Source of the DNA: Achromobacter sp. B7
GTDB taxonomy: Bacteria > Pseudomonadota > Gammaproteobacteria > Burkholderiales > Burkholderiaceae_B
DNA length: 64,000 nucleotides
Assembly: GCF_003600685.1 (NCBI RefSeq)
Contig: NZ_CP032084.1
Location: 2,356,001-2,420,000 of the forward strand
Reading direction: 5' to 3'
Shown piece by piece: positions 16,889 to 25,782 of this stretch; within the stretch, counting starts at the first letter, position 1; the number at the start of each line of letters is the position of its first letter. Made by a program: the position numbers and the translations under genes. Under the pieces are notes generated by a model. That model was not told where the DNA came from, searched no databases, and was given only the letters and a program-made list of their open reading frames with translations.

Positions 16889-16897
16889 TGCTAAAAT
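16889..16897 (+). promoter_or_regulatory. Candidate extended -10 promoter for folC
   Basis: TGCTAAAAT matches an extended -10 element (TGn followed by five of six TATAAT positions), 31 bp upstream of the folC ATG. No good -35 is seen, which is tolerable for extended -10 promoters. Confidence 0.4.
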
Positions 16898-16927
16898 CCT
16901 GGGCTGATCTCCTCTCTCGGCCCCGAC

Positions 16928-18238
16928 ATGTCCCCCGTTTCTTCGCCTGACGCTTCCGCCACCCTGTCCGACTGGCTCCAGTACCTGGAATCCATACACG
17001 CCACCGCGATCGACATGGGCCTGGACCGCGTGCGCGACGTGGCCACCCGCATGGGGCTTGAGCTGTCGGGCGTGAAGTTCGTGGTGGGCGGCACCAACGG
17101 CAAGGGGTCCACCTGTGCCATGCTTGAAGCCATCCTGCTGGCTGCCGGCTACAAGGTCGGGCTGTACACGTCGCCCCACCTGATCGACTTCAACGAACGG
17201 GCCCGCGTCAACGGCCAGATCGCCTCGGACGCCGAGCTGATCGCGCAGTTCCAGGCGGTCGAAGCGGCGCGGGGCGAGGTTTCGCTGACCTACTTTGAAT
17301 TCACCACGCTGGCCATCTTGCGGCTGTTCTCGCAAACGCGGCTGGACGCCATCGTGCTGGAAGTGGGGCTGGGCGGGCGGCTGGACGCCGTCAACATCGT
17401 CGACGCCGATTGCGCCATCGTCACCAGCGTAGACCTTGACCACACCGACTGGCTGGGCGACACCCGCGAAAAAATCGGCTTCGAAAAGGCCCACATCTAT
17501 CGCGCCGGCCGCCCCGCCATTTGCAGCGATCCGGTGCCCCCGCAATCGCTGCTGGACCACGTTGAAAAAATCGGCGCGGATCTCTGGCTGTTCGGGCGCG
17601 ACTACAACTATTCCGGCGACCGCCAGCAATGGGCGTATGGCGGGCGCGAACAGCGCCGCAGTGCGCTGGCGTATCCGGCGCTGCGCGGGGCCAACCAGCT
17701 GCTGAACGCGTCCGCCGCGCTGGCCGCGCTGGAATCGGTGCGCGACCGGCTGCCGGTGCAGCAGCAGGCGGTGCGGCTTGGGCTGCTGCAAGCCTCGCTG
17801 CCGGGCCGCTTCCAGATTCTGCCCGGTCAGCCGTCGGTGATCCTGGATGTGGCGCACAACCCGCATGCCGCGGCCGTGCTGGCGCAGAACCTGGACAACA
17901 TGGGCTTTCATCCGTACACCCACGCGGTGTTCGGCATGCTGAACGACAAGGACCTGGCCGGCGTCATCGCCAAGCTGGGCTCCCGCATCGACCACTGGTA
18001 TTGCGCAGGGCTGCCGGGGCCGCGCGGCACGTCGGGCCAGGCGCTGGCCGACAAGGTGGCCGCCGCCTTGCCGCCATCGCCCGCGGGGGCGGAAAGCCCC
18101 AGCATCGCCGCCTTCGACGATCCCGCGCAAGCCTACGCGGCGGCGCGCGAACGGGCGGTCGAGAATGATAGAATCGTCGTGTTTGGGTCGTTTCTCACCG
18201 TGGCCTCGGTTTTGCAGGCTCTGGGTCGCAAGGCATAG
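16928..18238 (+). CDS. folC: Bifunctional folylpolyglutamate synthase / dihydrofolate synthase
   Basis: FolC adds glutamate to dihydropteroate and then to folates, using ATP. The 436 residues include the P-loop GGTNGKGST (about 54-62), YTSPHLIDFNERARVNG, the EVGLGGRLDAVN segment, TSVDLDHTDWLG and the ligase-domain motif LDVAHNPHAA. It leads folC-dedD-cvpA-purF, a classical gene order. In many relatives accD lies upstream; here the cupin operon does. Confidence 0.97.
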   Translation: MSPVSSPDASATLSDWLQYLESIHATAIDMGLDRVRDVATRMGLELSGVKFVVGGTNGKGSTCAMLEAILLAAGYKVGLYTSPHLIDFNERARVNGQIASDAELIAQFQAVEAARGEVSLTYFEFTTLAILRLFSQTRLDAIVLEVGLGGRLDAVNIVDADCAIVTSVDLDHTDWLGDTREKIGFEKAHIYRAGRPAICSDPVPPQSLLDHVEKIGADLWLFGRDYNYSGDRQQWAYGGREQRRSALAYPALRGANQLLNASAALAALESVRDRLPVQQQAVRLGLLQASLPGRFQILPGQPSVILDVAHNPHAAAVLAQNLDNMGFHPYTHAVFGMLNDKDLAGVIAKLGSRIDHWYCAGLPGPRGTSGQALADKVAAALPPSPAGAESPSIAAFDDPAQAYAAARERAVENDRIVVFGSFLTVASVLQALGRKA

Positions 18239-18301
18239 GCAAAACGGGACATGGCGGCCCGCCGCCATATTGCCGCAAGGCGCCGCAAGGAATTCTCTTC
18301 C

Positions 18302-19153
18302 ATGGGTTTTTTCAATCGCAAAGATCCTGCCGACCAGGCGCAGTCCTCTAAACGGGCGGCAGTGCCTAGCGAGGTTCAGGCTGCGCAGCTGCGCGGCCGT
18401 GCGCGGCGCAGGTTGGCAGGCGCCGTCGCCTTGGTGCTGGCGGCGGTCATCATCCTGCCCATGGTGCTTGATTCGCAACCGGTGCCGGTTGCCGACAACA
18501 TTCCCATCCGCGTGCCGGACCGCAACACACCCTTCCAACCGCAGGTAAGCGAGCCGCAGGCCGCCGGGTCCGGCACGGCCGCGTCGGGCGCAGCTGCCGC
18601 CAATGGCGCCGCCACGGGCACCGCGCCTACCGAAACCCCGGTGCCCACGCCGCCTGCCGTGACCTCCACGCCGCCCGCCGCGACGGCGTCCAGCGCGCAA
18701 GGAACCACCGTGCAGGTCACGCCGCCACTGGTGCCGCCCAAGCCCGAAGCCAAGCCCAAGCCGGAACCCAAGCCCGAGGCCAAGCCGGAAGCCAAACCGG
18801 CTACCCCCGCCAAGCCCGACACGCGTTCCGATGACGGCGCGCGCGCTTTGGCGCTGCTGGAAGGGCGCGCGGCACCGGCTGCTTCGGCGCCGGCCGCCGC
18901 GCCCAAGCCTGCCGCCAAGGGCAATTTCGTGTTGCAGATCGCGGCGTACACCACGTCGGAAGACGCCCAATCGCGTCGCGCCAAGCTGCATCAGGCGGGC
19001 GTCACCAACGCATTTGTTGAACAAGCCTCCATCGGAGGCAAGCAGCAGTACCGTTTGCGCGTGGGGCCGTTCCCCTCTCGCGAAGCGGCACAGGCGGCCC
19101 AGGCGCGTTTGCGCACCTTGGGCTATGACAATGGTTTTATCGCCGCCCAATAG
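18302..19153 (+). CDS. dedD: DedD-like SPOR-domain protein
   Basis: The 283 residues contain an N-terminal cytoplasmic segment, one transmembrane helix at about 40-58 and a long Pro/Ala/Thr-rich periplasmic linker with a Lys-Pro/Glu repeat. A C-terminal SPOR domain follows (about 205-283; FVLQIAAYTTSEDAQSRRAK, then YRLRVGPFPSREAAQAAQ). SPOR domains bind denuded septal peptidoglycan, and DedD helps cell constriction. The ATG at 18302 follows AAGGAA. It overlaps cvpA by one base (TAGTG). Confidence 0.92.
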   Translation: MGFFNRKDPADQAQSSKRAAVPSEVQAAQLRGRARRRLAGAVALVLAAVIILPMVLDSQPVPVADNIPIRVPDRNTPFQPQVSEPQAAGSGTAASGAAAANGAATGTAPTETPVPTPPAVTSTPPAATASSAQGTTVQVTPPLVPPKPEAKPKPEPKPEAKPEAKPATPAKPDTRSDDGARALALLEGRAAPAASAPAAAPKPAAKGNFVLQIAAYTTSEDAQSRRAKLHQAGVTNAFVEQASIGGKQQYRLRVGPFPSREAAQAAQARLRTLGYDNGFIAAQ

Positions 19154-19641
19154 TGACCGGTTTCGACTTCGTCGTGCTGGCCATCCTGGCGGTCTCGGGT
19201 GTGCTGGGCCTGGTGCGCGGCCTGCTCAAAGAGGTGCTGTCGCTGGTCGCCTATCTGCTGGCCTTCGTGGCCGCGATATGGTGGGGTCCCACGGTGTATA
19301 CGTGGCTAGAGCCCTATATTGAAACGACGCTGCTGCGCATGGGAGTCTCATACGCCGTGGTGTTCATCCTAGTGCTGCTCGGTGTGGGTTTGGTCAACAT
19401 GACGCTAGCCGCCTTGATCCGCAGTACCGGACTCAGCCCGGCCGATCACGGCCTGGGCGGAATGTTCGGGCTGGCCCGTGGTCTGCTGATCGTGCTGGCG
19501 TTGGTGGCCGCTGCCGGCTACACGCCGCTGCCCCAAGAGTCGTGGTGGAAGGACGCCATGTTTTCGCATTCGGCCATCGAGGCCATCAAACATATCAAAA
19601 CGTGGCTGCCGCCGTCTTTGGCGACTTGGCTGCCGTATTGA
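19153..19641 (+). CDS. cvpA: CvpA family membrane protein
   Basis: The 162-residue protein has four predicted transmembrane helices, beginning FDFVVLAILAVSGVLGLVRG, and the family GLVRGLLKEVLSL-type motif. CvpA is needed for colicin V production in E. coli and for envelope stress resistance; its molecular role is unclear. It starts with GTG overlapping the dedD stop and precedes purF by 30 bp, the usual arrangement. Confidence 0.93.
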   Translation: MTGFDFVVLAILAVSGVLGLVRGLLKEVLSLVAYLLAFVAAIWWGPTVYTWLEPYIETTLLRMGVSYAVVFILVLLGVGLVNMTLAALIRSTGLSPADHGLGGMFGLARGLLIVLALVAAAGYTPLPQESWWKDAMFSHSAIEAIKHIKTWLPPSLATWLPY

Positions 19642-19671
19642 TTAGCTTCAAATCAACCAGGAAATCTCACC

Positions 19672-21192
19672 ATGTGTGGAATCGTAGGGGTCATCGGGCG
19701 CGGGCCGGTCAACCAGCTGCTCTATGACAGCTTGCTGTTGTTGCAGCATCGCGGGCAGGACGCCGCGGGCATCGCGACGTCGCAAGGCAACCAATTCAAT
19801 ATGTACAAGGCTCACGGCCTGGTGCGCGACGTTTTCCGTACGCGCAACATGCGTTCGTTGCCCGGTACGTCCGGCGTCGGCCAGGTCCGCTATCCCACCG
19901 CGGGCTCCAGCGCCAGCGAGGAAGAGGCCCAGCCGTTCTACGTCAACGCCCCGTTCGGCATCATGTTTGCCCACAACGGCAACCTGACCAACTGGCGTGA
20001 ACTGCGTGAATCGCTGTACCGCGTCGACCGTCGCCACATCAACACGAATTCCGATTCCGAAGTGCTGCTGAACGTGCTTGCGCACGAGCTGCAATCCTCG
20101 GCCAACGGTGTGTCGCTAGACGACGACGCGATCTTCCGTGCGGTGTCGGCCGTGCATAAGCGCGTGCGTGGCGCCTACGCCGTCGTGGCGCAGATTTCCG
20201 GTTACGGCCTGCTGGCCTTCCGCGACCCCAACGGCATCCGCCCGTTGTGTATCGGCCGCATGGAAACCGACGAAGGCGTTGAATGGATGGTGGCCTCGGA
20301 ATCCGTGGCGCTGGAAGGCAGCGGCTTTGTCTTCGTGCGCGACGTCGAGCCCGGCGAAGCCGTGTTCGTCGACCTGGACGGCCGCTTCGTCAGCCGCCAG
20401 TGCGCCGAGAACCCGCAACTGGTGCCCTGCATTTTCGAATACGTGTACTTCGCGCGTCCGGATTCGCTGATCGACGGCGTGTCGGTCTACGACGCCCGCC
20501 TGCGCATGGGCGAGTACCTGGCCGACAAGGTCGCGCGCAACATGCGCCTGGGCGACATCGACGTCGTCATGCCGATTCCGGATTCCTCGCGTCCCGCCGC
20601 CATGCAGCTGGCCGCGCGCCTGAACCTGGACTACCGCGAAGGGCTCATCAAGAATCGCTACGTGGGCCGCACGTTCATCATGCCGGGCCAGGCCGTGCGC
20701 CGTAAGTCCGTGCGCCAGAAGCTCAATGCCATCGGCATGGAATTCAAGGGCAAGAACGTGCTGCTGGTTGATGACTCCATCGTGCGCGGCACCACCAGCC
20801 GCGAAATCGTCGACATGGCGCGCGCCGCCGGCGCCAACAAGGTGTACTTCGCGTCCGCCGCGCCTCCGGTGCGATTCCCGAACGTGTACGGCATCGACAT
20901 GCCTACGCAATCGGAACTGATCGCCACCGGCCGCAGCGACGAAGAAATCGCCCGCGCCATTGGCGCCGATTCGTTGATCTACCAGGATCTGTCCGACATG
21001 CAGCAGTCGGTGCGTGACCTGAACCCCAAGATGCAGCGCTTTGAGGCTTCGTGCTTCGACGGCGAATACGTCACGGGCGACATCACCGCCGAATACCTGG
21101 CCCGCCTGGGTCAGTCGCGCGCCGAACCCGGCCAGGACGAAGGCGCCAGCGGCTTGCAATTCAACATGGGCTACGCCGCCAACGACGCCTGA
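19672..21192 (+). CDS. purF: Amidophosphoribosyltransferase PurF
   Basis: PurF makes 5-phosphoribosylamine from PRPP and glutamine, the first committed step of purine synthesis. The 506-residue protein starts MCGIVGVIG with the catalytic Cys2 of the Ntn glutaminase domain. It has the [10 protein letters not shown] segment and carries the PRPP motif [15 protein letters not shown] at about residues 363-377. It abuts the stop of the convergent dld gene with one base between them, leaving no room for a separate terminator. Confidence 0.98.
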   Translation: MCGIVGVIGRGPVNQLLYDSLLLLQHRGQDAAGIATSQGNQFNMYKAHGLVRDVFRTRNMRSLPGTSGVGQVRYPTAGSSASEEEAQPFYVNAPFGIMFAHNGNLTNWRELRESLYRVDRRHINTNSDSEVLLNVLAHELQSSANGVSLDDDAIFRAVSAVHKRVRGAYAVVAQISGYGLLAFRDPNGIRPLCIGRMETDEGVEWMVASESVALEGSGFVFVRDVEPGEAVFVDLDGRFVSRQCAENPQLVPCIFEYVYFARPDSLIDGVSVYDARLRMGEYLADKVARNMRLGDIDVVMPIPDSSRPAAMQLAARLNLDYREGLIKNRYVGRTFIMPGQAVRRKSVRQKLNAIGMEFKGKNVLLVDDSIVRGTTSREIVDMARAAGANKVYFASAAPPVRFPNVYGIDMPTQSELIATGRSDEEIARAIGADSLIYQDLSDMQQSVRDLNPKMQRFEASCFDGEYVTGDITAEYLARLGQSRAEPGQDEGASGLQFNMGYAANDA

Positions 21193-21193
21193 T

Positions 21194-22978
21194 CTACCCC
21201 TGCGCGCCGCGGCCATCCTCTTGGCCGCGGTAAGCGGCCGGCAACCCTTGCTGGCCGCAGCAGGCGCCCCAATTCAACAGTTTTGACGTGTGCCCGATGC
21301 CCGGGTTGAACGTGTTGGTTGGGTCCAGTTCCCGATAGAACGCAGCCAGCGCCGGCTTGGCAACATACAAGTGCCCCACGTTGTGCTCGGCCGGATATTC
21401 CGCCTGCCGCGCGTCCAGCAACGCCCACATGCGATGCTCCATCGCGACCGGGTCGACGCCCTTGCGCACGATGTAGTCCTGGTGAAACACGTGGCAGAAA
21501 AAGTGCCCGTAATACAGCTTGTGCACGATGTCGCGTTCCATGTCGGCCGGCAGGGTCTCGACCCATTCCCGGTCATTGCGGCGCAACGCGATGTCCAGCG
21601 GCACGATGTCCTGCACCGTTGAGCGATGCGTGTCGCGATAGCGGATTGCCGCGCCCGCGATGGCAAAGCGGTGCAGGAAGGCCTTGCGTCCTTCTTCGGC
21701 GTCGCATTCAAAGAATGCGGCGTCCTTGCGCCCCGCGAAGTGCTTCGTCAAAAACGCGCGCGTGGCCTCGACCGTATCGTTGGACACGCGCAGCAGCAGG
21801 TGGTGTTCGTAGTGGTCGCGGTAGTCGCGCATGCGGCGCGGAAGATGATTCGGCAGCAGCGCCACAGCGGCCTGTATCGCGCGGTCGATCAGGCCTGGCA
21901 GGCCCAGCCGTTCCGCCATGCCGTCCAGCCGGCTCTTGATGGCAAAGGCCTTGGGTACGCGGGCGGTGCCCAGTTTGTCGATCAGCAAAAACACGTCTTT
22001 GCCATAGCGCGCGCCGATATCGAATGCGTCGCGATGGATGTATTCGCCCGCGATGGGCAGCCGTGGAAGATTGGCCAGCAGCTCGCGGCGCACGGCGGTC
22101 AGGTCATCGGGCAGGTTGCTGCCGATATAAAACACCGTGCTGGGTTCGCGCTCGAACGTGTCCAGCCGCACCGCGAACAGGCACACGCGGCCGGCCGAGC
22201 CGGATGCCTCGTGCAGGCGTGAGGGGTCCGCATTGAAGCGCGCCGGCGTGGGGGCGTCAATCTGGCGCACATGGTCGGCATAGTTGGGGTCTGACGCCGC
22301 GCCCACGTCATCGCTGATATCGCCGGGACCATAGTCGCCGGCCTGCAAACGGGTCAGGATCTCTTCGGGCGTCTGGCCCAGGTCGATGCCCAGATGGTTG
22401 ACCAGGTTAAGCGAACCGTCTTGGTCCAGCCGCGCGTACAGCGCCAGTTCGGTATACGCGGGCCCGCGCCGGAGCAAGGCGCCGCCCGAGTTGTTGCATA
22501 CGCCGCCTAGCACCGACGCCCCAATGCAGGACGACCCGATCACCGAATGCGGTTCGCGGCCCAGCGGCGCCAGCGTCTGCTCCAGCCGGTCCAGCGTGGC
22601 GCCGGGCAGGCACACCACCTGCCGCCCGTCGCGGATCACCTGCACCCCCGGAATGCGCAGCGTGCTGATCAGCACGATCTCGCGGTCGTACTGATCGCCA
22701 TCGGGCGTGGACCCGCCGGTCAGCCCGGTGTTGGCGGCCTGCATGATGACGATGCGCCCCGCTTGCACCACGGCTTGCAGCACACGCCATTGCTCCAGCA
22801 AGCTGGCGGGGCGTACCACCGCAAGCACACGGCCTTCGCCCGTGCGATGGCCGCGACGAAAGCGGCGCGTGGCCGCATCGCCGGTCAGTACATGCGCGTT
22901 GCCGACCACGGCGCGCAGTTGGGTCAGCAATTCGGTGCCGGTGTCGGTGTCGGTGTCCGGGGCGGAGGCAGGCGTCAT
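21194..22978 (-). CDS. dld: Quinone-dependent D-lactate dehydrogenase
   Basis: Dld is a peripheral membrane FAD enzyme that oxidises D-lactate to pyruvate and feeds the quinone pool. The 594 residues match E. coli Dld (571) with FAD-binding motifs (MQAANTGLTGGSTPDG, IGSSCIGASVLGGVCNNSGG) and a Dld-type membrane-binding and cap region (PNHLPRRMRDYRDHYEHHL, and YYGHFFCHVFHQDY). Its ATG overlaps the regulator stop as ATGA. The N-terminus has a DTDTDTGTE run from a 6-bp repeat. Control by the upstream FadR-type regulator through the paired operators is likely. Confidence 0.95.
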   Translation of the reverse strand: MTPASAPDTDTDTGTELLTQLRAVVGNAHVLTGDAATRRFRRGHRTGEGRVLAVVRPASLLEQWRVLQAVVQAGRIVIMQAANTGLTGGSTPDGDQYDREIVLISTLRIPGVQVIRDGRQVVCLPGATLDRLEQTLAPLGREPHSVIGSSCIGASVLGGVCNNSGGALLRRGPAYTELALYARLDQDGSLNLVNHLGIDLGQTPEEILTRLQAGDYGPGDISDDVGAASDPNYADHVRQIDAPTPARFNADPSRLHEASGSAGRVCLFAVRLDTFEREPSTVFYIGSNLPDDLTAVRRELLANLPRLPIAGEYIHRDAFDIGARYGKDVFLLIDKLGTARVPKAFAIKSRLDGMAERLGLPGLIDRAIQAAVALLPNHLPRRMRDYRDHYEHHLLLRVSNDTVEATRAFLTKHFAGRKDAAFFECDAEEGRKAFLHRFAIAGAAIRYRDTHRSTVQDIVPLDIALRRNDREWVETLPADMERDIVHKLYYGHFFCHVFHQDYIVRKGVDPVAMEHRMWALLDARQAEYPAEHNVGHLYVAKPALAAFYRELDPTNTFNPGIGHTSKLLNWGACCGQQGLPAAYRGQEDGRGAQG

Positions 22979-23742
22979 GGTTGGGGCGAGGGCGGGGTCG
23001 GGGAGGGCAGGCGGGCGGCGCGGTCGCGCCGGGCGGCGTCTTCGTCCATTTTGACGAGCGTGGCGCGGATGTAGTCCAGGTGCTGGCCGATGACGGCGCG
23101 CGCCTGGTCGGCGTCGCCATCAAAAATGCTTTGCATCAGCGCCTGATGTTGATGGGTCAGCTTGTCGTGCGAGGACGGGCTGTCCTGGATGACCATGATG
23201 CGGCGGTTTTGCGCCACGGTGGACAGCATCAGGTCGAACAGCCCGCGCATGACTTGCAGCAGCACCAGGTTGTGCGAGGCTTCGGCAATGGCCAGGTGAA
23301 ACTGCGCGTCGGCGTGGGCCGAGAGCTCGGCATTGCCGCGTTGCTGGTAGTCGACCATCTGATCGAAGCAGCGCTGGATCTTGGCCTTGTCCGCATCGGT
23401 GGCGCGTTGCGCCGCGTAGCTGGCGGTGCTGGTTTCCAGCGCGCAGCGCGTTTCCAGCACGTCATAGCGGTACTGCGGATCGTGCTGCATCAGCGCGGCC
23501 AACGGCGACATTGATTCCTGCGGCCATTGATGCGCGTCGGCCGCCAAAAACGTGCCGGCGCCGACGCGGCTGATCAGGATGCCGTGGCTGGACAGCTTCT
23601 GGATGGCCTCACGCAAGGCGGTTCGTGACACGCCCAGGCTTTGCGCCAAGCCGCGCTCGGCCGGCAGCCTTCCACCCGGCGCGATGTTGCGGGCCTGGAT
23701 CAGGGATAACAGCTTTTCAGCGACTTGGTCTGACAGACGCAT
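22975..23742 (-). CDS. GntR/FadR-family regulator, LldR/PdhR-like
   Basis: The protein has an N-terminal winged helix (RLPAERGLAQSLGVSRTALREAIQKLSSHG) and an FCD effector domain (LETRCALETSTASYAAQRAT; metal-binding pattern D..H..... H, with FHLAIAEASHN). The E. coli relatives LldR and PdhR respond to lactate and pyruvate. I chose the ATG at 23742 (255 residues). A start at 23790 would put an operator inside the gene. Two palindromes at 23748-23762 and 23880-23894 make autoregulation very likely. Coupling to dld suggests a D-lactate-responsive switch. Confidence 0.9.
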   Translation of the reverse strand: MRLSDQVAEKLLSLIQARNIAPGGRLPAERGLAQSLGVSRTALREAIQKLSSHGILISRVGAGTFLAADAHQWPQESMSPLAALMQHDPQYRYDVLETRCALETSTASYAAQRATDADKAKIQRCFDQMVDYQQRGNAELSAHADAQFHLAIAEASHNLVLLQVMRGLFDLMLSTVAQNRRIMVIQDSPSSHDKLTHQHQALMQSIFDGDADQARAVIGQHLDYIRATLVKMDEDAARRDRAARLPSPTPPSPQP

Positions 23743-23747
23743 TGGAT

Positions 23748-23762
23748 ATTGGTACGACCAAT
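23748..23762. promoter_or_regulatory. Operator 1 (start-proximal) of the lldR-like/dld operon
   Basis: ATTGGTACGACCAAT is a near-perfect palindrome of the form ATTGGTnnnACCAAT, the pattern known for PdhR/LldR of the FadR subfamily. It sits 6 bp upstream of the regulator start codon, so occupancy would block transcription or translation initiation. TTT follows on the plus strand, as in operator 2. Confidence 0.8.
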
Positions 23763-23879
23763 TTGCCGTCCCTTGCGGGCGGCGGCGCATGCCAATCAGG
23801 CGCCGGAGGCAATGATACCCAAGAATCGCCGCTCAATCTCGCGGGAAGATTCGTTTAATTCGCGATATTGCCAAGCGAA

Positions 23880-23894
23880 ACTGGTACGACCAAT
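23880..23894. promoter_or_regulatory. Operator 2 (distal) of the lldR-like/dld operon
   Basis: ACTGGTACGACCAAT differs from operator 1 at one base and shares the same central ACG and the TTG following. The centre-to-centre distance is 132 bp. A TTGGCA hexamer on the minus strand (23869-23874) just inside this site could be the -35, so the two sites would flank the promoter. Confidence 0.78.
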
Positions 23895-23921
23895 TTGTTG
23901 TAAAGCTACGCTGCCTGACCT

Positions 23922-24443
23922 TCAGCCAACCGGCGCCCACAGCGTTTCGCGGGTGGCTTCCAGATGCGTCAGATACAGCCGCAGATCAAATTCGTATTGG
24001 TGGTAGTGCGGTTCCATGCGCAGGCACAGGTTGTAGAAGGCCTTGTTATGGTCCTTCTCTTTCAAGTGCGCCAACTCATGCACGGTGATCATTTTCAGGA
24101 ACTGCGCGGGCACGGTCTTGAATAGCGTCGCCACCCGGATCTCGTGCTTGGCGCGCAATTTCCCGCCCTGCACGCGCGAGATGTACGTGTGCTGGCCCAG
24201 CGCGTGCTGGATCACATGAATCTTGCTGTCGTACGCCACCTTGTTGATCTGGTCGCCATTGCGCAGATACGTGTTCTTCAGGTCGGTCACGTACTGGTAA
24301 AGCGCGCGGTCGGTGCGGATGTCGTGCGGCCCATCCGGGTAGCGCGCAAGCAGGGCGTCGCCCAGCTTGCCGCGCTCAAGCAGCGTCTGGGCCTGGACGA
24401 GCAGGGGTTCCGGATAGCCGGTAAGAAATTTCAGGGTAGTCAC
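23922..24443 (-). CDS. ygjP: YgjP-like M48-type metallopeptidase-domain protein
   Basis: The 173 residues resemble E. coli YgjP along most of the length: LTGYPEPLL, RALYQYVTDLKNTYLRN, INKVAYDSKIHVI, ISRVQGGKLRAKHEIRVAT, then the zinc motif HELAH at 122-126 with a third His at 132 in KEKDHNKAF. The YgjP/WLM-like family is predicted zinc metallopeptidases with poorly known substrates. Start is GTG at 24443, overlapping the dsbB stop (GTGA). Longer ATG-initiated readings are shadows of dsbB. Confidence 0.92.
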   Translation of the reverse strand: MTTLKFLTGYPEPLLVQAQTLLERGKLGDALLARYPDGPHDIRTDRALYQYVTDLKNTYLRNGDQINKVAYDSKIHVIQHALGQHTYISRVQGGKLRAKHEIRVATLFKTVPAQFLKMITVHELAHLKEKDHNKAFYNLCLRMEPHYHQYEFDLRLYLTHLEATRETLWAPVG

Positions 24444-24934
24444 AGCGCCGAGCGAGCAGGCGCGCGCCCGAAGACCACCGGCAGCGCCATGAAGAACAGG
24501 ATCACGAAAAGCGCCAGGCTCCACAGGGCGTATTCGATGCCCAGCACCGGCACCTTGGCGTCCATGCAGGTGGCGAAAATGCCGAACACCCAGGGCACGT
24601 TGCCTTCCAGGCCGATGCCCGTCATGAAGCGGTCGGCAAACGTCTGGTCGCACGACAGCATGTTGGCCGCCACGGTGTACTGGTACCAGGCCGCCACCAC
24701 GCCGGACAACGACAACAGCGCCGCCAGCGCGCCGGCAATGCGGGTGAGCGCACGGCCGCCACCAAAACCGCCCACCAGCGCCACCACCCCGATCACCAGA
24801 TAGATCAGGCGTTGCAGCACGCACCAGGCGCAGGGCGGCATGTCAAAGACGTGTTGTGAAATCAGGGCCACGCCAACGGCGCCGAAGCAAAACAGGGCAA
24901 TCAGGCGTAGCAGGCGTTCAGAGCGGGTAGTCAT
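24440..24934 (-). CDS. dsbB: Disulfide bond formation protein DsbB
   Basis: DsbB is a four-helix inner-membrane protein that reoxidises DsbA and passes electrons to quinone. The 164 residues have the first redox pair PPCAWC in the first periplasmic loop and the second pair, Cys in LSCDQTF and Cys in FATCMD, in the second loop. The ATG at 24934 gives a start just before the first helix. The frame is open to 24985, but that extension is not DsbB-like. No dsbA is nearby. Confidence 0.95.
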   Translation of the reverse strand: MTTRSERLLRLIALFCFGAVGVALISQHVFDMPPCAWCVLQRLIYLVIGVVALVGGFGGGRALTRIAGALAALLSLSGVVAAWYQYTVAANMLSCDQTFADRFMTGIGLEGNVPWVFGIFATCMDAKVPVLGIEYALWSLALFVILFFMALPVVFGRAPARSAL

Positions 24935-24988
24935 TTTTTTTAGCTTGTCTTGAGATTGGTCGATGCGGGCACGCGGCCCGGCCAACGC

Positions 24989-25714
24989 TTAGGCTTTGGG
25001 AACCGGAATTGGTTGCATCACCTGCGTCAACAAACCCAGCATCAGGTCGCGCGCGCCTTCCCAGAAGATTTGTACGCCCAGGCACAGCATGATGAAGGCG
25101 GACAGCCGCATGAACACGGCCGTGCCGTTGTCGCCCAGCCGGTGCAGCATCTGGGCGGCAAAGCGCAGGCAGATATACAGGGTCAGCGACACGGCGATGA
25201 TGCCGGGAATCGAGCCGCCCAGGCGTACCAGGCTCAGCACATGGTTCTGGTCGCGCAGCGACACGCCCACGGTGATGGCGGCGGCAATCGAGCCCGGGCC
25301 GCAGCTGATGGGGAAGGTTAACGGGTAGAACGCGCGCGCCTTGGCCATTTCAGGCGTAAACGATTCGGCCATGCGGGCCACGCGCTCGGTATCGGCATCC
25401 GGCGAATTCACCAGCCGCCAGGCGCTGGCAATCACCAGCATGCCGCCACCCACGCGCACGATCGACAACGAAATGCCGAAGAAACTGAGCAGCACGTTGC
25501 CGGCCACCATGGCCACGACCAGCATCAGGCACACGTTGATAGCCACGCGTTTGGCCAGCACCACGCGCGTGGCCGACGAGGCGCCTTCGGTCAGCGACAG
25601 GAAGATCGGCGCGATGGCGGGCGGGTTCAGGAAGGGCAAGAGCGTGGCCAGCGCAAAAAAGAAGCTGCTGCCAAAGACGCGCAGATAGTCGTTGAGCTGC
25701 ATGAGGGCGGGCAT
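24989..25714 (-). CDS. MarC family integral membrane protein
   Basis: The 241-residue protein has six predicted transmembrane helices. The MarC pattern is visible: FALATLLPFLNPPAIAPIFLS at the N-terminus and YPLTFPISCGPGSIAAAITVG in the middle. E. coli MarC is of unknown function despite its name and is not involved in multiple antibiotic resistance. Start could be 25714 or an ATG four codons later; neither has a good ribosome-binding site. It is 54 bp upstream of dsbB on the same strand. Confidence 0.9.
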   Translation of the reverse strand: MPALMQLNDYLRVFGSSFFFALATLLPFLNPPAIAPIFLSLTEGASSATRVVLAKRVAINVCLMLVVAMVAGNVLLSFFGISLSIVRVGGGMLVIASAWRLVNSPDADTERVARMAESFTPEMAKARAFYPLTFPISCGPGSIAAAITVGVSLRDQNHVLSLVRLGGSIPGIIAVSLTLYICLRFAAQMLHRLGDNGTAVFMRLSAFIMLCLGVQIFWEGARDLMLGLLTQVMQPIPVPKA

Positions 25715-25782
25715 CGCGTGGCCGAAAACCCGGATTGTATGCGGTCCGGGTGCCGTCTGGCGATGCCGCGGCTGCGGTCAGA

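Noticed and set aside
16865..19150. 761-codon minus-strand open frame
   Set aside because: It is antisense to folC and dedD, with low-complexity Arg/Gly/His sequence typical of a shadow frame in GC-rich DNA.
21193..21194. Missing terminator between purF and dld as a sign of rearrangement
   Set aside because: Abutting convergent genes are common in compact genomes. Both genes are full length with ordinary ends.
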